Shown: in pieces, positions 25,317 to 33,449 of the stretch
Numbering within the stretch: position 1 is the stretch's first letter
Layout of the letters: every line of letters starts with the position of its first letter
Source: Chloroflexota bacterium
GTDB lineage: Bacteria; Chloroflexota; Anaerolineae; Anaerolineales; Anaerolineaceae
DNA: 37,861 bases
Direction of reading: 5' to 3'
Assembly: GCA_029777225.1 (NCBI GenBank)
Contig: JAKOSR010000197.1
Span: 1 to 37,861 of the forward strand
The notes under the pieces: generated by a model
What the model was told of the DNA's origin: nothing
The model's database searches: none
What the model saw: only the letters and a program-made list of their open reading frames with translations
Made by a program: the position numbers and the translations under genes

Positions 25317-26595
25317 TTTCAAAGACCTGGTTCTTCCCAAGCTGGCAATGCCGGACCCTCGCCTCATGGATGGGAAAAATGACATCCTCCTGCCCAGCTA
25401 CAACGGCTTTGGCCTAACCAACCTGCCTTCAACCATCAGCATGTGGCTGGGCGGTCCCCGCCTGGAGTCGCCTGCCCTGGACCCGGTCATCCTGTCCTAC
25501 TTTAAACCCCGCTACAAACGCGTCATCCTGCTCCTGGTGGACGCGCTTGGCTACAACTACCTCGCCCGCCTCATGGCCGCCGGCAAGGCGAATTTCTGGC
25601 GCGATAACCTGCCCAAAGGCCTGCTTTTTCCCATCACCAGTGTCTCACCCAGCACCACCGCCTCCGCCCTCACTACCATCTGGACCGGAGCAGCGCCATC
25701 CTCGCATGGCATCATCGGTTACGAGATGTGGGTCCCTGAATTGAGCATGGTCATCAATACCATCCTGCATACGCCCACCACCTTCGTCGGGGATGCCGGC
25801 GGCTTAACCCGCGCGGGCTTCGTCCCCAACGCCTTCATGGGTCTTGAAACCTTCGGCCGGCGCCTGCTCACCAAGGGCATACGCTCCCACGCCTTCCTGC
25901 CGTCCAGCATCGGCAACTCGGGTCTCTCCCAAATGCACCTGGATGGCAGCCAGCTGCACACCTACACGGCGGAGAGTGACCTGTGGGCCAACATGCGCGA
26001 TATACTCAACGAACGCCCGGATGTTCCCAGGTTCGTGTACGGCTATTGGTCGCATGTGGACTCGCTGATGCACCGCTATGGCACCAACGATGAACGGGTG
26101 GAGGAGCAGTTCGCGCTCTTTACCCATGGGCTCCAAAAAATACTCCTCGAAGGCATGGCGGATTGGGCCCGCGAGGATACGCTTCTGCTGCTCACCGCTG
26201 ACCATGGCTCCATCCCCACCCCTGCCGACGAAAACTACAATCTGCGCGCGCACCCGGGTCTCACCCGCCTGCTCGTCATGCAGCCCACCTGCGAAAACCG
26301 CCTCCCATTCCTGTACATCAAGCCGGGGGCCGAAAACGCGGTGCGCGATTACTTTGCCAACACCTGGCCAGGCAAATTCACGCTCATCACCCGCGACGAA
26401 GCACTGGCCTTGCACTTGTTCGGCACGCGGGACCCGCACCCGGATTTGCTGAACCGCATTGGCGACCTCGTCGTCATCAACCATGACGATGCCTACCTCT
26501 GGTGGGCCCACAAAACCAACATGCTCATGGGTCGGCATGGTGGCTTCCATCCGGATGAGATGCTCGTCCCCTTGTATTCAGTTTCTTTGGGTTAG
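25309..26595 (+). CDS. Alkaline-phosphatase-superfamily phosphodiesterase/nucleotide pyrophosphatase
   Basis: RVILLLVDALGYNYLARLM, SVSPSTTASALTTIWTGAAPSSHGIIGYEMWV, LLLLTADHGSIPTP, GRHGGFHPDEMLVPLY; SD AGGAG, 8-nt overlap with upstream gene. Confidence 0.88.
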   Translation: MPDFKDLVLPKLAMPDPRLMDGKNDILLPSYNGFGLTNLPSTISMWLGGPRLESPALDPVILSYFKPRYKRVILLLVDALGYNYLARLMAAGKANFWRDNLPKGLLFPITSVSPSTTASALTTIWTGAAPSSHGIIGYEMWVPELSMVINTILHTPTTFVGDAGGLTRAGFVPNAFMGLETFGRRLLTKGIRSHAFLPSSIGNSGLSQMHLDGSQLHTYTAESDLWANMRDILNERPDVPRFVYGYWSHVDSLMHRYGTNDERVEEQFALFTHGLQKILLEGMADWAREDTLLLLTADHGSIPTPADENYNLRAHPGLTRLLVMQPTCENRLPFLYIKPGAENAVRDYFANTWPGKFTLITRDEALALHLFGTRDPHPDLLNRIGDLVVINHDDAYLWWAHKTNMLMGRHGGFHPDEMLVPLYSVSLG

Positions 26596-27275
26596 CTGGG
26601 TTGGGTGGTTTGCGCTTGGGCGGGCGCGTTTTTTCCCCGGCCTGGTAAATCGAAGGTCACTTCCCGGTAGCCATACGCGTTGATGATGCGTGTGCCATGG
26701 AAAACAGTCTCCCGGGGTATCAGCGGGTTGTAAAGATGCACATGCCCGTGCAGGGCAAGCGCCGGCCTAAAGGTTCTGATGAGCCAGCGGAAGGCTTTCA
26801 CCCCGCGGTGTGCCCGGTCCGTGTCATCATGGATTCCTTCCGGCGCGCTGTGCGTCACAAAAATATCCAGGTACCTGCCATACAGCACTTTGTTCAACAA
26901 TAAACGTGGCACCAGTCCCAGCGTAATCCGCCACATTTGGAATTGGTTGTACTGGTGCTTGCCGCGGTTGTAACGCAGGCTTCCTTCAATCCCGGCCAGC
27001 AGCAGGCCGTTTTGCTTTTGCCGGATAACCTGCCTGTGCAGGTTCGTGGCACCCCAGGGTTTGTCCTGCACCTCGTCATCCGCCAGCTTGATTTCTTCCA
27101 CATGGTTCCCGTTTACGTAATAGACCGGCACATTGAGCATCGAAATCACGTATTCAAGGTAATAATGGGGCAGGTCGCCACACGCGACCACCAGGTCCAC
27201 GTGTCCAAAACGCTCCAGGATGCGGGTGCTGTAAACGGCGGGTATTTCGATGTCGCTCAGAGCCAGGATATTCAA
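26592..27275 (-). CDS. Metallophosphoesterase
   Basis: ILALSDIEIPAVYST..LVVACGDLPHYYLEYV..VYYVNGNHVEE..THSAPEGIHDD..ALHGHVHLYNPL; likely TTG start at 27275 with SD GGATAGGAG. Confidence 0.88.
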   Translation of the reverse strand: MNILALSDIEIPAVYSTRILERFGHVDLVVACGDLPHYYLEYVISMLNVPVYYVNGNHVEEIKLADDEVQDKPWGATNLHRQVIRQKQNGLLLAGIEGSLRYNRGKHQYNQFQMWRITLGLVPRLLLNKVLYGRYLDIFVTHSAPEGIHDDTDRAHRGVKAFRWLIRTFRPALALHGHVHLYNPLIPRETVFHGTRIINAYGYREVTFDLPGRGKNAPAQAQTTQPS

Positions 27276-27282
27276 AACGCTC

Positions 27283-27645
27283 CTATCCCTGCGCCACGAC
27301 CATGGCCACTGCCAAACCATTCTCATGCGTGATTGAAACTGCCCAGTCCGTCAGCCCTTTTCGCTCGGCGATGGTTTTTGCCAGTCCCCCCAGGCTGATG
27401 ATGGGTTCTCCACTTTCCATGTGTAGGATTTCAAAATCCTGCCACCCAACCTTGCCAATCCCCGTGCCCAGTGCCTTCGAAGCGGCTTCTTTGCACGCGA
27501 ACAGCGCCGCCAGCGTCTGGTTGTCATCCCGGGCTTGTTGTTGCTCAGCCTGGGTATATACGCGTCGGATGAACCGTGCCCGGATGGCCGGGTTCACCTC
27601 AGCCAACCGCGCAACGCGTACCAGGTCCACGCCACATTTTATCAT
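27283..27645 (-). CDS. acpS: Holo-[acyl-carrier-protein] synthase
   Basis: MIKCGVDLVRVARLAEV..RFIRRVYTQAEQQQ..LAALFACKEAASKALGTG..SITHENGLAVAMVV. Confidence 0.95.
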   Translation of the reverse strand: MIKCGVDLVRVARLAEVNPAIRARFIRRVYTQAEQQQARDDNQTLAALFACKEAASKALGTGIGKVGWQDFEILHMESGEPIISLGGLAKTIAERKGLTDWAVSITHENGLAVAMVVAQG

Positions 27646-28931
27646 GCCAGTGCTCTCCCGGCCGATGTAATCACCAGCTTTTCAGGGTCCCAGTACCGGC
27701 GCGCCGCCTCCAATATTTGCTGCGCGTTCACAGCCGCCAATCTTTCCGGCAGCTTCCGCAGGTAGTCCAGTTCCAGCTGATAGCGTTCCATGCTCACCAG
27801 GGTGCCGGCAATCCCGGCGTTGGATTCCAACGCCAGGGGCAGTCTGCCCAGTGCCTGTGACCGGACGTCGTCCAGTTCTTCATCGCTAACCGGCTCATTG
27901 ATGAAGCGCTTTATTTCCTCCAGGATGAGCCCAATGGCCTTATCCAGGTTGTCTGGATTCACGCCGGCTTCCACCCGCCAACTCACCGGCCCCAGTCCGC
28001 CTTCCAGGTTGCTATGCGCGTAGTAAGCGAGGCCGGCTTTTTCCCGGACGCTCTCGCCAATCCTGCCCATCATGCCAAATTGGCCCAGGATGGAATCCCC
28101 AAGCGTGCAAGCCTGGTAATCTGGTCCGTGGGTTTTGGGGGCAAGCGTCCCGATGACCAGGTCGGTCTGGCTTTTTTCTTCCAGCGGCACGTGCTCCCTC
28201 CGGGTTTGGCTCACGCCCACGTAGGGGGGTAGCTCGGGACGGGCTTGCTGTGCCGGGTTGTCCCAGTTCCCAAAGATGTCCGCGAAGCTTTCCAACGCTT
28301 TTTCAGGTTCCACACCACCAGAGAACGCCATCACCATGCCCTTGGGGCCGTAGTGCCTGTGGTGGAATTCAACCACATCCTCGCGTTGGATGCCGGCCAC
28401 GTCTTGCGTATAGCCAATGTCCGGGATGGCGTAGGGATGGCTCCCATAAAACAGCCGGTCATATGCCTCGTCCGCCATTTCCGCCGTGTCCTGCTGCATG
28501 ATTGCGATGGCCGTCAGCGTCTGTGTTTTCACCCGCTGCAAATGGTCCTCCGGAAATGCCGGCTCTCCCAGCATTTCCCGCAGCAACTTCAGCAGGGTGC
28601 CCAGGTCTTCCTGAAGGCAATTTCCACCTATCGTGGTGGCCAGTTTCCCTGAACTGATGGACAGCGAAGCTCCCATGGACTCGATGGCATCATGCAGCGC
28701 CTGGAAGGCATGTCGCCGCGTTCCCGCCATCAGGGTGGAACTGGTCACGTTGGCCAGCCCGTTTTTTCCCGCTGGCTCCGCGATGGTGCCCGCTGGCAGG
28801 TAACCCCGAAAAGCCACCGCGGGGCTAGAAAAATTGGCCCTGCACAAAACAGTGGCCCCGTTAGCCAGCCGGTTGCGCAGGATGTCTTCCGGTCCGGGCA
28901 GGCTGCTAATCGAAAATGGAATTACAGTCAT
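27642..28931 (-). CDS. M16 family peptidase-like protein, apparently lacking HxxEH
   Basis: NRLANGATVLCRANFSSPAVAFRGYLPAGTIAEPAGKNGLANVTSSTLMAGT: the expected HxxEH position reads GLANVTSS; downstream M16-like architecture. Confidence 0.87.
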   Translation of the reverse strand: MTVIPFSISSLPGPEDILRNRLANGATVLCRANFSSPAVAFRGYLPAGTIAEPAGKNGLANVTSSTLMAGTRRHAFQALHDAIESMGASLSISSGKLATTIGGNCLQEDLGTLLKLLREMLGEPAFPEDHLQRVKTQTLTAIAIMQQDTAEMADEAYDRLFYGSHPYAIPDIGYTQDVAGIQREDVVEFHHRHYGPKGMVMAFSGGVEPEKALESFADIFGNWDNPAQQARPELPPYVGVSQTRREHVPLEEKSQTDLVIGTLAPKTHGPDYQACTLGDSILGQFGMMGRIGESVREKAGLAYYAHSNLEGGLGPVSWRVEAGVNPDNLDKAIGLILEEIKRFINEPVSDEELDDVRSQALGRLPLALESNAGIAGTLVSMERYQLELDYLRKLPERLAAVNAQQILEAARRYWDPEKLVITSAGRALA

Positions 28932-28941
28932 GGTTTTCTTC

Positions 28942-30219
28942 TCAGGCTTTGGGGAGGTAGACGCCTATCACGCGCGCGTCCGGGTTTAAATAAGTCCGGG
29001 CAACCCTCTGCAGGTCTTCCGGGGTCACCCGCGCGAGCCGGTCTACGTAGTCCAAGAACCAGTCATAATCGGCAAAACTGCAGGCGTAACCCATCCAAAA
29101 AGCCTGGTTGGTGATGTTGTCGCTCCCATACGCGAACAGGGCGCGCGCCTGCTTCACAGCTCTGTCTATCTCTTCCTGGGTGACCGGATTGTCAAGTATC
29201 TGGGCGATTTGCTTGTCAAAGGCCTTGATTAATTTCTTATGGCCGTGCCTGGGATGGGCGGTAAGGTTGAAGGTGTAAGTGCCCGGGTCAATGCTGGCAT
29301 TCAGCCCGCCATACACGCTTACGGCCAGTTGCTTCTCCACCAGCGCGCGGTAAAGCCGGCTCGTCCGGTTGCCAATCCCACCGCTCCCAAACATGTTCAG
29401 GCTCGAAGGTCCCGCAAGCAGGCTGTCCAAAATTGTGTACGAGAAAAAATCCGCGCTGTTGGCGGCAGGGGTGCGGTACGAAATTTGGATGAAGGTGGTC
29501 TCACCCGGTCCGCGCTGTTCCACTTCTTCAAAACCTTCCAGGCGCTCTTCCGGCACGGGAATCTGCCGCGTGATGGGGTTTGACGCGAGCCAGTCGAAAT
29601 ACACCTCCACCTGCTCCCTCACCGTGTCGGGGTCTATATCCCCGGCGATGCACAGCGTGGCGTTGCCCGGCTGGTAGTAGTTTTGGTAATGTCCAAACAG
29701 ATCCTCGCGGCTCAGGCTCAGAAGGTCTTGCTTGCTTCCAATCACCTCGTTCCGGTACGGATGCCGCTTGAAGCACTTTGCTTGCACCGCCTCGCCCAGC
29801 AGGAATTGGGGGTCATTTTCCGAGCCTTCACGCTCAGAAATGATAACTGTCCGCTCCGTTTCTGTTTCCAGTGGGTCAAACAGGCTGTTCCGCATGCGGT
29901 CAGCCTCAATGCTCAGCGCCAGGTCCAGCTTGTTGGCCGGCAGCGTCTCAAAATAGGTTGTCCAATCGGTGCTGGTGAAGGCATTCCACATGCCCCCAGC
30001 TTTGGCCACCGCGTGGTCCATGTCTTGCGCGCTGCGCTGGGTGGTCCCCTTGAACTGCATGTGTTCCACCCAATGGCTCAAACCCGTCTTCCCTGCCACC
30101 TCGTTCCGCGAACCGACCGCGTACCAGGCCCAGCTGCTCACAATCGGGGCGGTATGGATGGGCTTCAGCATCACGTGCAAGCCATTGGGAAGGGTGTAAT
30201 CAATTAAATCGGTTGGCAT
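28942..30219 (-). CDS. M16 family zinc peptidase (catalytic)
   Basis: NEVAGKTGLSHWVEHMQFKGTTQRS (HxxEH) and ERTVIISEREGSENDP; ATG at 30219. Confidence 0.94.
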   Translation of the reverse strand: MPTDLIDYTLPNGLHVMLKPIHTAPIVSSWAWYAVGSRNEVAGKTGLSHWVEHMQFKGTTQRSAQDMDHAVAKAGGMWNAFTSTDWTTYFETLPANKLDLALSIEADRMRNSLFDPLETETERTVIISEREGSENDPQFLLGEAVQAKCFKRHPYRNEVIGSKQDLLSLSREDLFGHYQNYYQPGNATLCIAGDIDPDTVREQVEVYFDWLASNPITRQIPVPEERLEGFEEVEQRGPGETTFIQISYRTPAANSADFFSYTILDSLLAGPSSLNMFGSGGIGNRTSRLYRALVEKQLAVSVYGGLNASIDPGTYTFNLTAHPRHGHKKLIKAFDKQIAQILDNPVTQEEIDRAVKQARALFAYGSDNITNQAFWMGYACSFADYDWFLDYVDRLARVTPEDLQRVARTYLNPDARVIGVYLPKA

Positions 30220-30248
30220 CAATGGAGTGTCCTCGACATCAAGTGGGC

Positions 30249-30254
30249 ATTATA
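30249..30254 (-). promoter_or_regulatory. Putative -10 element upstream of the M16 pair
   Basis: TATAAT on minus strand immediately after a hairpin. Confidence 0.45.
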
Positions 30255-30262
30255 ACAGAAGC

Positions 30263-30285
30263 GCCTGCCATAATTTCTGGCAGGC
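30263..30285 (-). terminator. Hairpin, probable terminator of the 30334..30825 gene
   Basis: GCCTGCCA-7nt-TGGCAGGC, followed on the minus strand by GCTTCTGTT. Confidence 0.55.
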
Positions 30286-30333
30286 CTGTCTCCGGTTAAT
30301 ACTCTTTAGCTTGTAGGGCGTATGTTTTGTGCC

Positions 30334-30825
30334 TTATTCGCCTGGTTTTCTGCGGTAGCGCACCTGCATCAGCAGGCCAATGGCGATGATTCCCATCCCA
30401 ATCATCAGCCCCCGGGATTGCAGCGTGCCTAAAAACACGTTCGGGAGAGGGTTGGTCCCGAAACCAAAGGCATCCGCCAACGCGGTGAACACGCACATCA
30501 CGTAGCCCGTTGCCACCGTGCGTTTGCCAAAGTCCGCCAGTAGTGTCTTGGGTGTGTTGGTCCAAAAGATGCTGAGGACAATATTGGCACCCCAGCTCAA
30601 CAAGCCCAATCCAAACAGCAGTGTCAAAATCTGCACAAAACCAATCGAAATACTTCGGTCAAGGCCAAACAAGGCTGGCTTTATCCCGATGAGGAAAATC
30701 AGAAATCCGATCAGGCTCAGGGTCTGGCCAAACCTGCCTCGAAAACGGACGGCAGCTTGCCTACCGTTGATCAGGGTTTCATTTATTCCGGTTGTTTCAG
30801 AGTGATTGTGAGCTAAATCTGTCAT
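30334..30825 (-). CDS. Uncharacterised membrane protein, 163 aa
   Basis: Four hydrophobic segments (TLSLIGFLIFLIGIKPALFGL, FVQILTLLFGLGLLSWGANIVLSIFW, VMCVFTALADAFGFG, LMIGMGIIAIGLLMQV). Confidence 0.65.
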   Translation of the reverse strand: MTDLAHNHSETTGINETLINGRQAAVRFRGRFGQTLSLIGFLIFLIGIKPALFGLDRSISIGFVQILTLLFGLGLLSWGANIVLSIFWTNTPKTLLADFGKRTVATGYVMCVFTALADAFGFGTNPLPNVFLGTLQSRGLMIGMGIIAIGLLMQVRYRRKPGE

Positions 30826-31927
30826 GGTTTCGCGCTGGACAGGCGGGTAAACTGGATTCTAACACACGCAGGAAGTTCCCCGCGTCAATTCCCCTCACCG
30901 CCTCGTCAGAATACCCCATTTCCAATAAGAACGGGTTGAGTTTGGGCAAATCAGCGATGGAATCCACCTCCGCGGGCACGGATTCGACGCCATAGCCGCC
31001 GTCGAAATCGCTGCCAATGCCCACATGCCTTGCATCCCCCGCCATCTGGCAAATGTAATCCACCTGCTCCGCCAGCATCCGCAATGAAACCTTCTGCCGG
31101 CTGCCTTCTGCCTTCCAGTTCCAGTTCAAAAAGCTATTGAGCGGCACCACCCCGATCACGGCATCCCGTTCCAGCAGTGCCCTCAGCAGGTCGTCCTCCA
31201 GCAGGCGGTTGAACATCGCCCCTTTCACCAGGCTCTTCGCGTTGGCATGGCTTACAATCACCGGACCCTCGTAAATTTCCAGGCTCTGGAATGCCGCCTC
31301 CGGGTCCATGTGCGAAAGGTCCAGGATGAAACCGTTGGCCCCCATTTCCCGCAGCAGCGTCCGGCCGGCCGCAGTCAGCGGACCAGGTTCGCGTGTGCCC
31401 CCGCAATAGGCGTTTCCCGCCCACGCCGGTCCAATGATGCGCAACCCTTGCCCAAACCACTCCGCCAGCTCCCGGACGTCCGCAATGCCATCCGCGCCTT
31501 CCATCAGCGGTACAAGGCCCACAGGGTGCGGCTGGCTCTCGTCCTCCCACTCAACCAGGTGCTTTCCCAGCTCACTTTGGCTACCAATCAAACGGAATTT
31601 ATCCGCGCGCGTGTCGCACAGGCGCTGGTAACTGCGCAGTTGCTGCCAGTAAATCCTGTTCGCTTCCGCGGGGTTGGTGTATTCCTGGCTGTCGGGGTAG
31701 ATGTGCGCGGAGAGCCGCGCTGGTCCGGCGAAAAGCGTCCCAAAAACAATGGCCACGCGCGCTTTCTGATACTCAGGCCAGCCAAGCAGCGTATTTCCGT
31801 TGTAACTGGGGATAGCACTCCCCGCTTCCAGCCGGCGTGTCTCCGCCACGGACCGTGTGTAATCGCGGCCAAACGCGGCCATGTTATAGGCCAGGTCCTG
31901 GTGGGCGTCCAAAAAGAGGTGTGTCAT
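30797..31927 (-). CDS. Membrane dipeptidase (peptidase M19)
   Basis: LFLDAHQDLAYNMAAFGRDYT, GANGFILDLSHMDPEAAFQ, PVIVSHANAKSL, DARHVGIGSDFDGGYGVESVP. Confidence 0.92.
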   Translation of the reverse strand: MTHLFLDAHQDLAYNMAAFGRDYTRSVAETRRLEAGSAIPSYNGNTLLGWPEYQKARVAIVFGTLFAGPARLSAHIYPDSQEYTNPAEANRIYWQQLRSYQRLCDTRADKFRLIGSQSELGKHLVEWEDESQPHPVGLVPLMEGADGIADVRELAEWFGQGLRIIGPAWAGNAYCGGTREPGPLTAAGRTLLREMGANGFILDLSHMDPEAAFQSLEIYEGPVIVSHANAKSLVKGAMFNRLLEDDLLRALLERDAVIGVVPLNSFLNWNWKAEGSRQKVSLRMLAEQVDYICQMAGDARHVGIGSDFDGGYGVESVPAEVDSIADLPKLNPFLLEMGYSDEAVRGIDAGNFLRVLESSLPACPARNHDRFSSQSL

Positions 31928-31929
31928 GG

Positions 31930-31971
31930 CAAATAAAAAGCGCCGGAGATGCGGTCAGGCATTCCGGCGCT
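31930..31971 (-). terminator. Rho-independent terminator after ribosomal protein S1 gene
   Basis: Minus strand AGCGCCGGA(ATGC)...(GCAT)CTCCGGCGCTTTTTATTT; 9-bp outer stem plus inner 4 bp with one bulge. Confidence 0.85.
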
Positions 31972-31984
31972 GGTTTCCAATGCT

Positions 31985-33346
31985 TTATTCAGCTTCTTTT
32001 TCTTCTGTCGGGGCAGCTTCAGCCTCGGGTTCAGCGGCGGCTTCCGCCTCGGGCTCAGCCGCGGCTTCAACAACCGGTTCTTCCACGAGCGCTTCTTCAT
32101 GGCCCGTTATTTCACCCAGGGTCTCACCTGCAGTGGAGGGGTTTAAGTCGTAATCCGCGGCCAGCGTCTTCCAATCCATGTCCGCGTACGCGGCGGATTC
32201 GACCCGGCGCATGCTCAGGCCAATACGATGGTTTTCTTCATCAATCTTGATGATGCGCAACGGCACAATTTCGCCAACCTTGATGACTTCCTTCGGGTGC
32301 TCAACGCGTTTCTCGCTCAGCTCGGAGATGTGGATTAAACCTTCCAGGTCGCCGGGCAGTCGGAGTATGGCAAAGGCGCCAAAGTTGGTCAGGCGGGTGA
32401 TTTCACCCTCAACCAGTTGGCCAACCTTCAGGGCCTTGATTTGGTTGGACCAGGGGTCACCTTGCAGCTGGCGGATGGAAAGGCCGATGCGGCGGCGTTC
32501 CTTATCCACGCTGATGATCTTGACCTTGACCTCGTCCCCAACTTTCAGAGCCTGGCTGGGGTCTTCCAACCGGTCCCAGGAAATTTCAGAGAGGTGCACA
32601 AGCCCGTCGGCGCCGCCGATGCTCACAAAGGCACCAAACTTCGCCAGGCTGGTCACGCGCCCGGTGCGGATATCACCTTCATGCAGGTCGTCCATCACCT
32701 TGTCGCGGATCATGTCGCGGGTTTCGTTGCTGGCAGCGCGTTCGCTCAGGATGAGGCGATGGCGTTCGCGGTCCACTTCAATAACGCAGACGTTGATTTT
32801 CTCGCCAATCATTTCCTTGTACTTGGCCTCGGGGGTATCCCCGGAGATGGCCAGGCGCCGGCTCAGGCTGATTTGAGACGCGGGGATAAAGCCGCGGATG
32901 GTGGCCATTGGCACGAGCAGGCCGCCCTTGTTGTAGCCCACCACGGCGGATTCAAAACTCTCACCGGATTTCAGCAACGCTTCCGCGTCAATCCAGCTTT
33001 GTTCTTCAACCGCGCGGATGAAGGAGAGGATCAGGTTCCCGTTTTGGTCTTCTGGCGTAACAACATACACTGGAATGGCTTTTCCAACGCTGAGGGTCGC
33101 CAAAATGTCTGCGGGGATGGCCTCGTATTCCTTGCCTGTAATCAGGCCTTCGGATTTCGCGCCAACGCTAACCAAAATCTGTCCTTCGGACAGGCTGGCG
33201 ATAATGCCGTCTCGGATTTCGCCGGCTTTGGGGAAGTCGATGTTTAATCCTTCAGCATCCAGCAATTCACCCATGAGACTTTCCATGGTCTCTTCAGGCT
33301 CATCCTGCGGTTGAGCCTGATTACTAACTACATCGTTGTCTGTCAT
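31985..33346 (-). CDS. rpsA: 30S ribosomal protein S1-like (four S1 domains, acidic Ala/Glu/Pro tail)
   Basis: S1 repeats (GEIRDGIIASLSEGQILVSVG; GRVTSLAKFGAFVSIGGADGLVHLSEISW; GEITRLTNFGAFAILRLPGDLEGLIHISELS); SD TTGGAG upstream of ATG at 33346. Confidence 0.92.
   Translation of the reverse strand: MTDNDVVSNQAQPQDEPEETMESLMGELLDAEGLNIDFPKAGEIRDGIIASLSEGQILVSVGAKSEGLITGKEYEAIPADILATLSVGKAIPVYVVTPEDQNGNLILSFIRAVEEQSWIDAEALLKSGESFESAVVGYNKGGLLVPMATIRGFIPASQISLSRRLAISGDTPEAKYKEMIGEKINVCVIEVDRERHRLILSERAASNETRDMIRDKVMDDLHEGDIRTGRVTSLAKFGAFVSIGGADGLVHLSEISWDRLEDPSQALKVGDEVKVKIISVDKERRRIGLSIRQLQGDPWSNQIKALKVGQLVEGEITRLTNFGAFAILRLPGDLEGLIHISELSEKRVEHPKEVIKVGEIVPLRIIKIDEENHRIGLSMRRVESAAYADMDWKTLAADYDLNPSTAGETLGEITGHEEALVEEPVVEAAAEPEAEAAAEPEAEAAPTEEKEAE
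32016..32063 (-). repeat. Two tandem 24-bp units within the S1 gene tail
   Basis: GCTTCAGCCTCGGGTTCAGCGGCG / GCTTCCGCCTCGGGCTCAGCCGCG: 3 differences, same 8-aa repeat. Confidence 0.85.
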
Positions 33347-33378
33347 TAATGAGAACTCCAAGTTAAGATTTGTGTTTT

Positions 33379-33407
33379 ATTATAGATGAATGAGGGGATT
33401 CATGCAA
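33379..33407 (-). promoter_or_regulatory. Sigma70-type promoter of rpsA
   Basis: Minus strand TTGCAT - 17 bp - TATAAT. Confidence 0.8.
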
Positions 33408-33449
33408 GCATATTAGCAATACTCGTCAAATAAATCCCAAATCACGCCA

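Noticed and set aside
25804-26550. 248-aa minus-strand ORF
   Set aside because: Antisense to the AP-superfamily gene; no family resemblance.
23683-26595. BREX-like or classical restriction-modification system
   Set aside because: The phosphoesterase resembles nucleotide pyrophosphatases rather than PglZ, the methyltransferase is small (281 aa, not PglX-like), and no BrxL/BrxC, REase or specificity gene is present.
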